18,572 nt of DNA from Huintestinicola sp050874005 (GCF_050874005.1 NZ_JBNMJV010000044.1:1-18572); one strand, 5' to 3'; positions 1 to 6,235 are shown, counted from the first letter of the stretch. The notes: a model not told the origin generated them from the letters alone. Program-made: numbers and translations.

Positions 1-48
1 TTGAAATGTATGACACCTATGGAATATCACTCGGCAGCGGCGGCGTAA
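1..48 (+). CDS. IS3-family transposase (OrfB), C-terminal fragment
   Basis: Reading frame 1 encodes LKCMTPMEYHSAAAA and then TAA. IS3-family OrfB integrases (rve catalytic domain) commonly end with a K-L-K-x-M-[ST]-P-x-[EQ]-[YF]-R type tail, and this fragment has the L-K-C-M-T-P-M-E-Y core. Only 15 codons lie in the window, so the DDE catalytic residues cannot be seen. The call rests on the tail motif plus the terminal repeat 68 bases downstream. Frame 3 is also open through this stretch but would run through the hairpin, which makes it less likely. Confidence 0.5.
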   Translation: MKCMTPMEYHSAAAA

Positions 49-49
49 A

Positions 50-81
50 AAATCCACCCTGCTGCGCAGCAGGGTGGATTT
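50..81 (-). terminator. Perfect 16-bp-arm hairpin with U-tract on the minus strand
   Basis: The arms AATCCACCCTGCTGC (51-65) and GCAGCAGGGTGGATT (66-80) are perfect reverse complements with no spacer, and one further A-T pair closes each end. The minus-strand reading is followed by TTTTTT (bases 45-50 read backwards give an A-run on plus), so the structure looks like an intrinsic terminator for transcription entering the IS from the right. On the plus strand it is followed only by TTTGAAC, a poor U-tract. It lies directly after the transposase stop codon. Confidence 0.55.
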
Positions 82-115
82 GAACAAACTCTAAATATTC
101 TTTTGTTTTTTCAGC

Positions 116-140
116 TGTCTACTTGACAGGGGGCACTCCA
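116..140 (+). repeat. Putative right terminal inverted repeat of the IS3-like element
   Basis: Key bases are TGTC at 116-119, TTGACA at 123-128, GGGGG at 129-133 and CACTCCA at 134-140; read inward from the right end it begins TGGAGTGCCCCC. The form agrees with IS150-group ends. The matching left repeat is outside the window. The TTGACA hexamer could act as an outward -35 element, but no -10 hexamer lies about 17 bases further on. Confidence 0.45.
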
Positions 141-188
141 GTTCGCAGGCGGCTTTTTAGTATGATTTCTGTTTATGAGGGAAATGTT

Positions 189-455
189 ATGCAGAATTTA
201 TCAGAAGCGCAGTTAGAATTTTTAAAATTAGAGTTTGGACTTACCGAAAAAGAAATATCAAAATTATCCTTAGATGAATGGCATAAAATCAGAGAAAAAT
301 GTGCCGATATTGAAATCGAAGAAACATATTTAGATGAACTTGATGAGTCACTTACAGAAGATGATGATGAATTTTACGATTGTGTGCATTGTACCGAACG
401 TGGAGAAATTGCCGCAAGTATCGTTGATTTAAAGTATAAGCAATTATTTGTGTAA
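189..455 (+). CDS. Small acidic hypothetical protein (88 aa), AT-rich orphan gene
   Basis: Function not recognised. The ATG at 189 is chosen because GAGGGA lies about seven bases upstream; an in-frame extension to 123 would begin inside the IS terminal repeat and has no ribosome site. Residues 1-37 read like a small helical domain (S-E-A-Q-L-E-F-L then F-G-L-T-E-K-E-I and L-D-E-W), vaguely UBA-like. Residues 40-64 are very acidic, followed by a CxxC pair at 65-68 and a conserved-looking E-R-G-E-I-A-A-S-I-V-D tail. Codon use is much more AT-rich (AAA, TTA, GAA) than in the genes to its right, and it sits 48 bases from an IS end, so horizontal acquisition is likely. Proteins of this general shape occur as orphan genes in Clostridia accessory regions (recollection, not checked). 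Confidence 0.65.
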   Translation: MQNLSEAQLEFLKLEFGLTEKEISKLSLDEWHKIREKCADIEIEETYLDELDESLTEDDDEFYDCVHCTERGEIAASIVDLKYKQLFV

Positions 456-473
456 TATATAAAGTTTTATTAA

Positions 474-500
474 GTCAAATGCAAAAGCTTTTTATTTGAC
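474..500. terminator. Inverted repeat after the 88-aa gene
   Basis: GTCAAAT (474-480) and ATTTGAC (494-500) form a 7-bp stem around an AAAAGCTTTT core that can itself pair. It begins 18 bases after the stop codon at 455. It is AU-rich and lacks a clear U-tract, so it is a weak terminator candidate at best. Confidence 0.3.
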
Positions 501-540
501 CATATGAATCTATATCCTTCCCGCATAAAATCCTTCTCCC

Positions 541-570
541 TGCAAATAATATCAAAAGGTATTATTTGCA
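541..570 (+). promoter_or_regulatory. Hairpin abutting the OPT transporter ribosome site
   Basis: TGCAAATAAT (541-550) and ATTATTTGCA (561-570) are perfect reverse complements; one more A-T pair and a G-T wobble extend the stem to about 12 bp around a CAAAAG loop. The ribosome site AGGAG starts at 571, right after the stem. This can be a DNA operator or an RNA hairpin that affects translation initiation or mRNA stability. No promoter with good -35/-10 elements was found between 456 and 540. Confidence 0.5.
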
Positions 571-584
571 AGGAGATTTTTATT

Positions 585-2474
585 ATGAAAAAAGACCTGG
601 AGCATAAGCCCTATATACCTGCGGAGAAGATAACACCCGAATTTACCGTAACATCGGTCATTTCGGGAATTATCCTTGCGGTGGTGTTCGGGGCGGCAAA
701 CGCATATCTGGGACTGAGAGTGGGACTGACTGTCTCCGCATCAATTCCTGCGGCGGTAATATCTATGGGAGTTATGAGAGGGCTTCTGAAACGTGACTCG
801 ATCTTAGAGAGCAATATGGTGCAGACCATCGGCTCTGCAGGGGAGTCAATTGCGGCAGGAGCTATATTCACCATACCTGCCCTGTTTCTCTGGGCAAAGG
901 AGGGAGCGGCACCATACCCCGACCTGTGGGAAATATTTCTCATAGCCCTCTGCGGCGGACTGTTGGGAGTGGCATTTATGATACCCCTGAGAAATGCCCT
1001 TATCGTGAAGGAACACGGCGTTCTCCCATACCCCGAGGGAACAGCCTGCGCCGAGGTGCTTCTTGCGGGAGAAAAGGGCGGCAAGGGGGCAGGCAGCGTA
1101 TTTTCGGGAATGGGCATTGCCGCTCTCATCAAGCTTATAACAGACGGATTTCGAATTGTCTCGGGAGCGATCACCGTTCCCGTGAAAGCCTTAAAGACCC
1201 ATTTTTCGGTGGAAATATACCCTGCTCTGCTTGGAGTGGGATATATCTGCGGTGCAAAAATTTCCTCTTATATGTTCGCAGGGGGACTGCTTGGCTGGTT
1301 CGTGCTTATCCCCGCTATAGTCATATTCGGAGGAGATACGGTGCTTTATCCCGGAACTGTACCCATTTCTCAGATGTATGAAACAGGCGGCGCAGCTGCC
1401 ATATGGAGCAGCTATATCCGCTATATGGGTGCAGGAGCGGTGGCAGCTGGAGGTATCATCAGCCTTGTAAGGTCTCTGCCCCTCATATTCTCGGCTTTCG
1501 GAGCATCGGTAAAGGGCTTAGGCAGCAAAGCAGGCAGCAGCCGCACCGACAGAAACCTTGATATCCGTGTTACCGCTGTTATAGCTGTCTTTGTTATCCT
1601 GCTTCTTTGGCTCTATCCCGGCATACCTATATCCCTTGCAGGAACGGTGTTTATCGTAATATTCGGATTTTTCTTTGCCACCGTTTCCTCGAGAATGACA
1701 GGACTTGTGGGCAGCAGCAACAACCCCGTTTCGGGTATGACCATCGCCACGCTCCTTGTATGCACGCTGCTTTTAAAGCTTTCGGGAGAAACGGGCAGCA
1801 GGGGAATGACTGCCGCCATTGCCGTAGGTTCGGTCATATGCATTATCGCTTCGGTGGCGGGGGACACCTCCCAGGACCTTAAAACGGGATATATCCTTGG
1901 CGCAACTCCCGTTAGGCAGCAGATAGGCGAGCTTATCGGCATATTCTCGGCGGCGGCAGCAATCGGCGGAGTAATGCTGCTGCTTGACTCCGCCTGGGGC
2001 TTCGGCTCGGAGGAGCTTGCCGCACCGCAGGCTACACTTATGAAAATGATAGTGGAGGGAGTAATGGAGGGAACGCTGCCCTGGGCGCTGGTGTTTATGG
2101 GGGTGTTCATTGCTTTGTCTGTGGAGATTTTGGGCATACCGGTCCTGCCTGTAGCCATTGGATTATACCTTCCATTAGAGCTGACAGCGGCAATAATGAT
2201 AGGCGGACTTGTGCGACTTGCCGCAGAGAGCCGCAGGAAAGCCTCTTCTTCGGGCATACTTTTCTGCTCGGGACTTATTGCGGGAGAGGGACTTGCAGGC
2301 ATACTCCTTGCGCTGCTTGCGGTCTTTGGCATAAGCGAGCGTATTGACCTTTCGGAAAGCTTCGGTCTCGGAGCGGTGGGAACGATAATTCTTCTCTTGG
2401 CGGTAATATTTTTCATTCTTCGTGCGGCGGCAAAGGAGGATATGACAAATGAAAAAGCGGATAACTCCCGATGA
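585..2474 (+). CDS. OPT-family oligopeptide transporter (629 aa)
   Basis: A multi-spanning membrane protein of the OPT/YSL superfamily, bacterial branch, which imports peptides or metal chelates by ion-coupled transport. Family hallmarks are visible: L-P-Y-P-E-G-T-A-C-A-E-V-L at about 147-159, N-N-P-V-S-G-M at 379-385, and A-G-D-T-S-Q-D-L-K-T-G-Y with G-A-T-P at 425-442. The rest is long hydrophobic segments rich in Gly, Ala and Ile, compatible with 14-16 helices, and the length is normal for the family. The start at 585 follows AGGAG at 571-575; an in-frame ATG at 504 has no ribosome site and would encode a non-conserved extension. The last 26 bases overlap the PqqD-like gene, so the two are probably translated together. 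The substrate cannot be read from sequence. Confidence 0.93.
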   Translation: MKKDLEHKPYIPAEKITPEFTVTSVISGIILAVVFGAANAYLGLRVGLTVSASIPAAVISMGVMRGLLKRDSILESNMVQTIGSAGESIAAGAIFTIPALFLWAKEGAAPYPDLWEIFLIALCGGLLGVAFMIPLRNALIVKEHGVLPYPEGTACAEVLLAGEKGGKGAGSVFSGMGIAALIKLITDGFRIVSGAITVPVKALKTHFSVEIYPALLGVGYICGAKISSYMFAGGLLGWFVLIPAIVIFGGDTVLYPGTVPISQMYETGGAAAIWSSYIRYMGAGAVAAGGIISLVRSLPLIFSAFGASVKGLGSKAGSSRTDRNLDIRVTAVIAVFVILLLWLYPGIPISLAGTVFIVIFGFFFATVSSRMTGLVGSSNNPVSGMTIATLLVCTLLLKLSGETGSRGMTAAIAVGSVICIIASVAGDTSQDLKTGYILGATPVRQQIGELIGIFSAAAAIGGVMLLLDSAWGFGSEELAAPQATLMKMIVEGVMEGTLPWALVFMGVFIALSVEILGIPVLPVAIGLYLPLELTAAIMIGGLVRLAAESRRKASSSGILFCSGLIAGEGLAGILLALLAVFGISERIDLSESFGLGAVGTIILLLAVIFFILRAAAKEDMTNEKADNSR

Positions 2475-2781
2475 TATCCCCCTGCCCGCAAAGGATTTAT
2501 GCACCGAATGGGGCAGCTTGGGCGAGGCGGTCATTTTAATGCATAACAAGGGCATATTTGACCGCATTGCACAAAAGATTTTCGGCAGACCCGAAGTATC
2601 ACGCATACACCTTGATGAAACGGGCAGCTTTATCTGGAGCTGCATTGACGGCAGCAGCATTACGAAGATAGGAGACAGAGTAAAGGAGCGGTTCGGGAAT
2701 GCAGCCGAGCCGCTTTATCCGAGACTTATAATGTTTTTTACAGAGCTTCGGGACTGCGGATTTGTGGAAATAGCAGAATAA
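2449..2781 (+). CDS. PqqD-family protein (110 aa)
   Basis: A small winged-helix-like protein of the PqqD family, the fold known as the RiPP recognition element when it presents a precursor peptide to a modifying enzyme. The central block I-H-L-D-E-T-G-S-F-I-W (about 53-63), then I-D-G-S-S-I-T-K-I and the C-terminal F-F-T-E-L-R-D-C-G-F-V-E-I match the family pattern of N-E-T-G..I-W, D-G..S-I..I and L...G-L/F-V. The start lies inside the transporter gene, with GGAGG at 2436-2440 about eight bases upstream of the ATG. No radical SAM enzyme, precursor peptide or protease is nearby, so a RiPP role is not supported; a role with peptides handled by the overlapping OPT transporter is inference. Confidence 0.85.
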   Translation: MKKRITPDDIPLPAKDLCTEWGSLGEAVILMHNKGIFDRIAQKIFGRPEVSRIHLDETGSFIWSCIDGSSITKIGDRVKERFGNAAEPLYPRLIMFFTELRDCGFVEIAE

Positions 2782-2798
2782 ATTTAATCTCACGCAAA

Positions 2799-2831
2799 AT
2801 GGGACGTTAATTCATCACATTAACGTCCCAT
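2799..2831 (+). terminator. Hairpin after the OPT-PqqD pair
   Basis: TGGGACGTTAAT (2800-2811) and ATTAACGTCCCA (2819-2830) are a perfect 12-bp inverted repeat with a 7-base loop, extended by an A-T pair, and begin 18 bases after the stop. The plus-strand tail is ACATATTATTATTC, not a clean U-run; the minus-strand tail begins TTTTG. It most likely ends the OPT-PqqD transcript. Confidence 0.6.
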
Positions 2832-2870
2832 ACATATTATTATTCACAATGTCGTCCTCTGAAAGATGTC

Positions 2871-2885
2871 ATATAATTGTTATAT
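2871..2885. repeat. Small palindrome upstream of the XRE gene
   Basis: ATATAA (2871-2876), TTG, TTATAT (2880-2885) form a short perfect inverted repeat in the 200-base gap 2782-2983. It could be an operator half-site pair, but AT-rich palindromes this short also arise by chance. Confidence 0.2.
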
Positions 2886-2928
2886 CCTATAAAATGCAAA
2901 CTATACTGTTACTTTATGCAAGATATAC

Positions 2929-2957
2929 TTGACATTTTGCAAATTAAAGTATATAAT
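2929..2957 (+). promoter_or_regulatory. Consensus sigma-A promoter for the XRE/membrane-protein pair
   Basis: TTGACA (2929-2934), a 17-base spacer and TATAAT (2952-2957) form a perfect consensus promoter, with the start codon 27 bases beyond the -10. An inverted repeat ATACTT (2925-2930) ... AAGTAT (2947-2952) overlaps both hexamers, and TGCAA occurs on each side of the -35. A strong promoter with an overlapping operator is the usual layout for an autorepressed XRE regulator; autorepression is inference. Confidence 0.85.
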
Positions 2958-2983
2958 AATAGCAGGAAGGGAGAGAAGTCCCG

Positions 2984-3211
2984 ATGAAAAACAAAAGAAT
3001 GAAGATCGCACGAATGGAACACGATATGAACCAGGAGGCTCTGGCTCAGAAGGTTGGCGTTACAAGGCAGACCATAGGAATGATAGAATCGGGTAATTAT
3101 AACCCGACCCTTAATCTCTGCATAGCCATTTGCGACGCCCTTGACTGCACCCTTGATGAACTTTTCTGGACGACGAAAGAAGAAAGGAGCGAAAGCTATG
3201 AAAAACAATGA
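2984..3211 (+). CDS. XRE-family HTH transcriptional regulator (75 aa)
   Basis: A single-domain Cro/C1-type DNA-binding protein. The helix-turn-helix spans roughly residues 5-60, with N-Q-E-A-L-A-Q-K-V-G-V-T-R-Q-T-I as the two-helix core and I-E-S-G-N-Y-N-P-T-L as the typical following loop, then C-D-A-L-D-C-T-L-D-E-L-F-W. It resembles the short YozG-like regulators that are paired with a membrane-protein gene. The ATG follows a purine-rich GGAAGGGAGAG stretch. Its last 14 bases overlap the next gene, which implies translational coupling. It probably controls its own promoter. Confidence 0.92.
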   Translation: MKNKRMKIARMEHDMNQEALAQKVGVTRQTIGMIESGNYNPTLNLCIAICDALDCTLDELFWTTKEERSESYEKQ

Positions 3212-3740
3212 AGCAATGAGAAAAGACCTTGCGGACAAACTGAAAACGGCATATCCCTATGCCGACGAGCGTACATCTCTGGTCAGCGAAAAAGGGCTTG
3301 CCGCCTGCGGAATTATCGCAATATTCTATGTGTTTGCAAGGATAGTATATGTGGGCTTTCACGGCGGACTTGCGCTGCCCGAGCTTGTCCTGCTTTTTAT
3401 AATGGTGTTTGCAATAAAACGGGTCAATTATAAGAATAAGGTGTTCCCCCTGCCCACGGTTATGGGAAAATCACTTGACCCCGCTCCCACCGCAAAGGGA
3501 AAAAGAATAGCCCTCTATGCCCTGAACGCCCTTCCCTTAGCTGTGTCCTGGACTGTTATTGATATGCTTACCGATGTGACAGGTCAGTCGGGCGGCATTA
3601 AGCAGCTGATAACCGATTTTCTGTCTATGTTCATAGTTGCATTTATATTTGACACTATCGTTAACGAAATACGTATCAAGAAATATAACGCACATTCAGC
3701 CGAGCTTGATAATATGGAAAATGACTTGAGCGATGACTGA
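3198..3740 (+). CDS. Four-helix membrane protein paired with the XRE regulator (180 aa; DUF6773-like)
   Basis: Function unknown. After a charged N-terminus (1-30, containing D-E-R), hydrophobic segments lie at about 35-53, 58-74, 105-125 and 137-153, followed by an acidic cytosolic-type tail ending D-L-S-D-D. The start at 3198 has AGAAAGGAG about eight bases upstream and overlaps the end of the regulator gene; the longer in-frame start at 3141 lies inside the regulator and has no ribosome site. Short XRE regulators followed by a DUF6773-type membrane protein are common in Firmicutes, and the D-E-R start plus helical layout fits, but the family call is from memory. The partner regulator may control its level. 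Confidence 0.8.
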   Translation: MKNNEAMRKDLADKLKTAYPYADERTSLVSEKGLAACGIIAIFYVFARIVYVGFHGGLALPELVLLFIMVFAIKRVNYKNKVFPLPTVMGKSLDPAPTAKGKRIALYALNALPLAVSWTVIDMLTDVTGQSGGIKQLITDFLSMFIVAFIFDTIVNEIRIKKYNAHSAELDNMENDLSDD

Positions 3741-3780
3741 CAAAAAACCGCCTTGACGAACAGGGCGGTTAGTTTTTTAT
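3741..3780. terminator. Bidirectional intrinsic terminator between convergent operons
   Basis: AACCGCC (3746-3752) and GGCGGTT (3764-3770) pair around an 11-base loop. The plus strand continues AGTTTTTTATT and the minus strand continues TTTTTTGTCAG, so each direction has a U-tract. It sits one base after the plus-strand membrane-protein gene region and just past the stop of the minus-strand Cys-rich gene at 3777, and so serves both. Confidence 0.9.
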
Positions 3781-3956
3781 TCTTCCCAATCGGGATTTAA
3801 TTGATATTCATCACATTTTATTTGTTCATTGCTGTCAATAGTGATCTTGCACATTTCAACCGGAATGCCGTTAGGATAAACTTCGCAAGCACTCCAAGGA
3901 GCATTATCAAGCACTTTATATTTTTGGCAGCTCATACATTTTGAATATTTGATCAT
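3777..3956 (-). CDS. Cysteine-rich small protein (59 aa), coupled to the flavin reductase
   Basis: A short gene on the minus strand starting M-I-K-Y-S-K-C-M-S-C-Q and ending N-P-D-W-E-E. Its ATG overlaps the upstream gene's stop as TAATG, with AAGGA a few bases before, and its stop lies next to the shared terminator, so a real translated gene is likely. It has five cysteines (C7, C10, C24, C36, C48), with a CxxC knuckle and the string Y-P-N-G-I-P. That layout recalls small Cys-rich proteins with an [FY]-P-x-G-I-P motif seen as hypothetical or accessory genes, but no named family is claimed. Metal binding by the cysteines is inference; the coupling suggests a role with the flavoprotein or plain co-transcription. 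Confidence 0.75.
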   Translation of the reverse strand: MIKYSKCMSCQKYKVLDNAPWSACEVYPNGIPVEMCKITIDSNEQIKCDEYQLNPDWEE

Positions 3957-4456
3957 TATTCCTTCACCAGCACCTTAACTATCTCACCCATAACCACCTT
4001 GTGTATATCCCCATCGGGATACCAGTGGCGGTGCTCCTCTGCAAGAGCACTTATGTCCATATCCTGAGTGTATATCTTTTTGCATACAAATATCATCTCA
4101 GCCTGCTCAAAAGCCGCAGTTCCGTCAATAAACAGGGGAGTAAGCCCCGTTTCCTTAGCCTTGTCGCAGTCTCTGCCCGAATGAGCGCCGCAGAATTTCA
4201 GAGCGTTTCTCTCCGACTCGGGATAAAAGCTTACGGTAAAAAGCTCATTTTTCTCCACAAACTCAAGGGTGTGGCGGCTGAGCCTGATAACGGTCTCCAT
4301 CACGTTTTTGCCCCACATTACGCCCATAAAGCCCCAGGAAGCGGTCATAGTGTTGTAGCCTTTTTCGTCTCCTGCGGTGATGAGCATCCATTGCTTTCCT
4401 ATCTTGTCAAAGGGGTTGAATGAAAGCTCCGAAGCACTTATCTCTTTAAATGACAT
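3956..4456 (-). CDS. Flavin reductase family protein (166 aa)
   Basis: A flavin reductase-like, FMN-binding split-barrel protein. Typical strings are Y-N-T-M-T-A-S-W-G-F-M-G-V-M-W-G-K (about 39-55), F-T-V-S-F-Y-P and F-C-G-A-H-S-G-R-D-C-D-K (about 89-100). Members reduce flavins or bind FMN in other redox roles; the substrate is unknown. The start at 4456 is chosen because GGAGG lies eight bases upstream; the five-codon longer frame would need a TTG start that includes the ribosome site itself. It lies 52 AT-rich bases downstream of mnmA, where TTTATAAT (minus, 4480-4487) could be a -10 but without a good -35. Read-through from mnmA is therefore equally possible. Confidence 0.88.
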   Translation of the reverse strand: MSFKEISASELSFNPFDKIGKQWMLITAGDEKGYNTMTASWGFMGVMWGKNVMETVIRLSRHTLEFVEKNELFTVSFYPESERNALKFCGAHSGRDCDKAKETGLTPLFIDGTAAFEQAEMIFVCKKIYTQDMDISALAEEHRHWYPDGDIHKVVMGEIVKVLVKE

Positions 4457-4508
4457 ACCGATTACCTCCAAAAAATAATATTATAAATATACTTGAAAAA
4501 GCGTTTAT

Positions 4509-5594
4509 TTATTCCTCTGCCCCGTCAATAACGCCGCCGCCCACAACGATGTCACCGTCATAGAACACACACGCCTGACCCTTTGCGGGAGCACGTACGG
4601 GAGAGGAAAATTCTGCTCGCATGATACCATTTTCAATGGGGAATATTACCGCTTCCTGCTCCCTTGCGCTGTATCTCGCCTTAGCAGTCACCCTCATAGG
4701 CTCGGAAAGCTCCCCCACGGAAATGAGATTAACATCTCTCAGAAAAAGAACGGACTTAAACAGGTTTTTTTCGTCCGATAAAGTGACCGTTCCATTTGCG
4801 GGATCCTTGTCCGTAACAAAAACGGGTCTGCCGAATGTAACTCCAAGACCTCTCCGCTGACCGATGGTGTAGTTTATGATACCAGAATGAACGCCGATCT
4901 TGTTTCCCTCATTGTCAATAAAATCGCCGCTCTTGGGAACATATCCCGTATACCGCTCAATAAACGCCGCATAATCACCGTCGGGAACGAAGCAGATGTC
5001 CTGACTGTCGGGCTTTCGGGAATTTATAAGCCCCTTTTCCTCAGCATACTGCCTGATTGCAGGCTTGTCCATACCGTAAAGGGGAAAAAGCGTGTGAGCA
5101 AGCTGCTTTTGAGTGAGAGTGTAAAGCACATATGTCTGGTCTTTTCGCCTGTCAGCAGGGCGTTTCAGAAGATATCTGCCGTTTTCATATGCGATATCCG
5201 CATAATGCCCCGTGGCAATAAAGTCAAATCCTAAAAGCTCCGCACGTCTCAGCATAAGGTCAAATTTCATATGCCTGTTGCACTCAATGCAGGGATTTGG
5301 CGTTTCACCTCTGATATAGCTGTCCGCAAAGGGCTTCATTACGTGCTTGCCAAAATCATCTGTAAAATTAAGCGTTATGTGGTCAATGCCCAGCTTTCTG
5401 CATACGCTTTTTGCGTCGTCCACGTCTGCAAGAGAACAGCAGCCGCCTTCGCCGTAGCCCTCACCAAGTACGGAATTATCGTACATTTTGAGAGTGCAGC
5501 CGCATACCTCATATCCACGTTCACATAAAAGAGCCGCCGCCGCAGAGCTGTCCACGCCGCCGCTCATTCCCACGAGAACCTTCTTTTTACTCAT
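4509..5594 (-). CDS. mnmA: tRNA-specific 2-thiouridylase MnmA (361 aa)
   Basis: Cytosolic enzyme that adds sulfur to U34 of the tRNAs for Lys, Glu and Gln (the s2U of mnm5s2U), using ATP and a sulfur relay. The PP-loop S-G-G-V-D-S-S is at 11-17. The two cysteines of the persulfide/disulfide chemistry are in N-P-C-I-E-C-N (C102) and S-Q-D-I-C-F (C201), matching Cys102/Cys199 of the E. coli enzyme. T-I-G-Q-R-R-G-L-G (243-251) and the C-terminal beta-barrel ending G-D-I-V-V-G-G-G are also typical, and the length is normal. The ATG follows AAAGGA and sits two bases after the stop of the preceding membrane-protein gene. No cysteine desulfurase gene is adjacent. Confidence 0.97.
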   Translation of the reverse strand: MSKKKVLVGMSGGVDSSAAAALLCERGYEVCGCTLKMYDNSVLGEGYGEGGCCSLADVDDAKSVCRKLGIDHITLNFTDDFGKHVMKPFADSYIRGETPNPCIECNRHMKFDLMLRRAELLGFDFIATGHYADIAYENGRYLLKRPADRRKDQTYVLYTLTQKQLAHTLFPLYGMDKPAIRQYAEEKGLINSRKPDSQDICFVPDGDYAAFIERYTGYVPKSGDFIDNEGNKIGVHSGIINYTIGQRRGLGVTFGRPVFVTDKDPANGTVTLSDEKNLFKSVLFLRDVNLISVGELSEPMRVTAKARYSAREQEAVIFPIENGIMRAEFSSPVRAPAKGQACVFYDGDIVVGGGVIDGAEE

Positions 5595-5596
5595 GA

Positions 5597-6235
5597 TCAG
5601 CTATCCTTTTCAAACAAATGCAGTAATCTTGTGAGCGCCAACCCTCCCACCGTTTCTATAAAGGGCGAAAGGGACAGCACGTATGTCCAGAAATTGATGA
5701 TGCCTGTTCCCGTGTATTTTATCATTATGGCAAGAATGTAAAACAGCGAAAACACTCCGCCGAACTGAATGAAACAAATTCTGTCATAGGTGCGGTTTTT
5801 AGAAAGCAGCTGCCTTGTGACAAGATTTATGATAAGTGCTATCATTGCTCCTCCCACAATGGCAACAAGCTTATTCACAGGTTCTCCCGAGTATATCAAT
5901 CTTATGTTGAACTTTATTCCCCAGATAACGTAAACAAGGAAAAACAGAATAGCCGGAATAATGTCCCTCAGATAAAATATCCAGCCGCCGAATTTAAATA
6001 TTTTAAACGGCGTGTCGGAAAAAACCGCCACGTGGCTTTCGGTAACGTTTCTTTTGAGAACGACCTGCTTTTCTCCGTCTGCAGTCTTCTTTGAATAGGT
6101 GAGACTGACAGAGCCGTCCTCCTCAAACTGCCTGCTTCCCTTTGAGTAGTCCTTCAGTATCTTGTCAAGAAGCCATTCTGCCTCGTTAAAGCGCTCGTGG
6201 CGTGCAAGACTTGAGATTATATAGCCGTAGTTCAT
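5597..6235 (-). CDS. Membrane protein of unknown function (212 aa)
   Basis: Not recognised. Residues 1-85 are soluble-looking and start with a helix-rich segment (S-L-A-R-H-E-R-F-N-E-A-E-W-L-L-D-K-I-L) that resembles a single TPR-like hairpin. Four hydrophobic helices follow at about 89-107, 122-140, 154-172 and 182-202, and the tail ends L-F-E-K-D-S. The start ATG abuts the stop of the HAD gene (TAA then ATG), and the ribosome site AAGGAG lies in the last codons of that gene, so the two are coupled. It lies between a HAD phosphatase and mnmA, neither of which suggests a role. Confidence 0.8.
   Translation of the reverse strand: MNYGYIISSLARHERFNEAEWLLDKILKDYSKGSRQFEEDGSVSLTYSKKTADGEKQVVLKRNVTESHVAVFSDTPFKIFKFGGWIFYLRDIIPAILFFLVYVIWGIKFNIRLIYSGEPVNKLVAIVGGAMIALIINLVTRQLLSKNRTYDRICFIQFGGVFSLFYILAIMIKYTGTGIINFWTYVLSLSPFIETVGGLALTRLLHLFEKDS

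Larger units (their letters stand above)
1..140 (+). mobile_element. Right end of an IS3-family (IS150-like) insertion sequence
   Basis: Three things in the right order suggest the 3' end of an IS: the tail of a transposase reading frame (1-48), a short non-coding stretch with a perfect hairpin (51-80), and a terminal-repeat-like sequence (116-140) that starts TGTCTACTTGACA, continues with five G and ends CACTCCA. IS150-group right ends typically read TGTC..A..TT....GGGG..CA.T.CA, which this matches in outline. The IS runs off the left edge, so its left end, target duplication and intactness cannot be judged. The exact outer boundary at 140 is inferred, not proven. Confidence 0.55.

Noticed and set aside
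123..166. Hybrid promoter from the outward TTGACA in the IS end
   Set aside because: No -10 hexamer at 16-18 bases; TATGAT at 161-166 is 32 bases away.
1613..2491. 292-codon open frame on the minus strand opposite the OPT transporter
   Set aside because: It is antisense to a clear transporter gene with all family motifs; its product is low-complexity Ser/Ala/Pro-rich with no ribosome site or domain.
2449..2781. PQQ or RiPP biosynthesis cluster
   Set aside because: Only a PqqD-like gene is present; no radical SAM enzyme, precursor peptide or protease gene within the window.
3746..3770. Separate terminators for the two convergent operons
   Set aside because: A single stem with U-tracts on both strands explains both ends.
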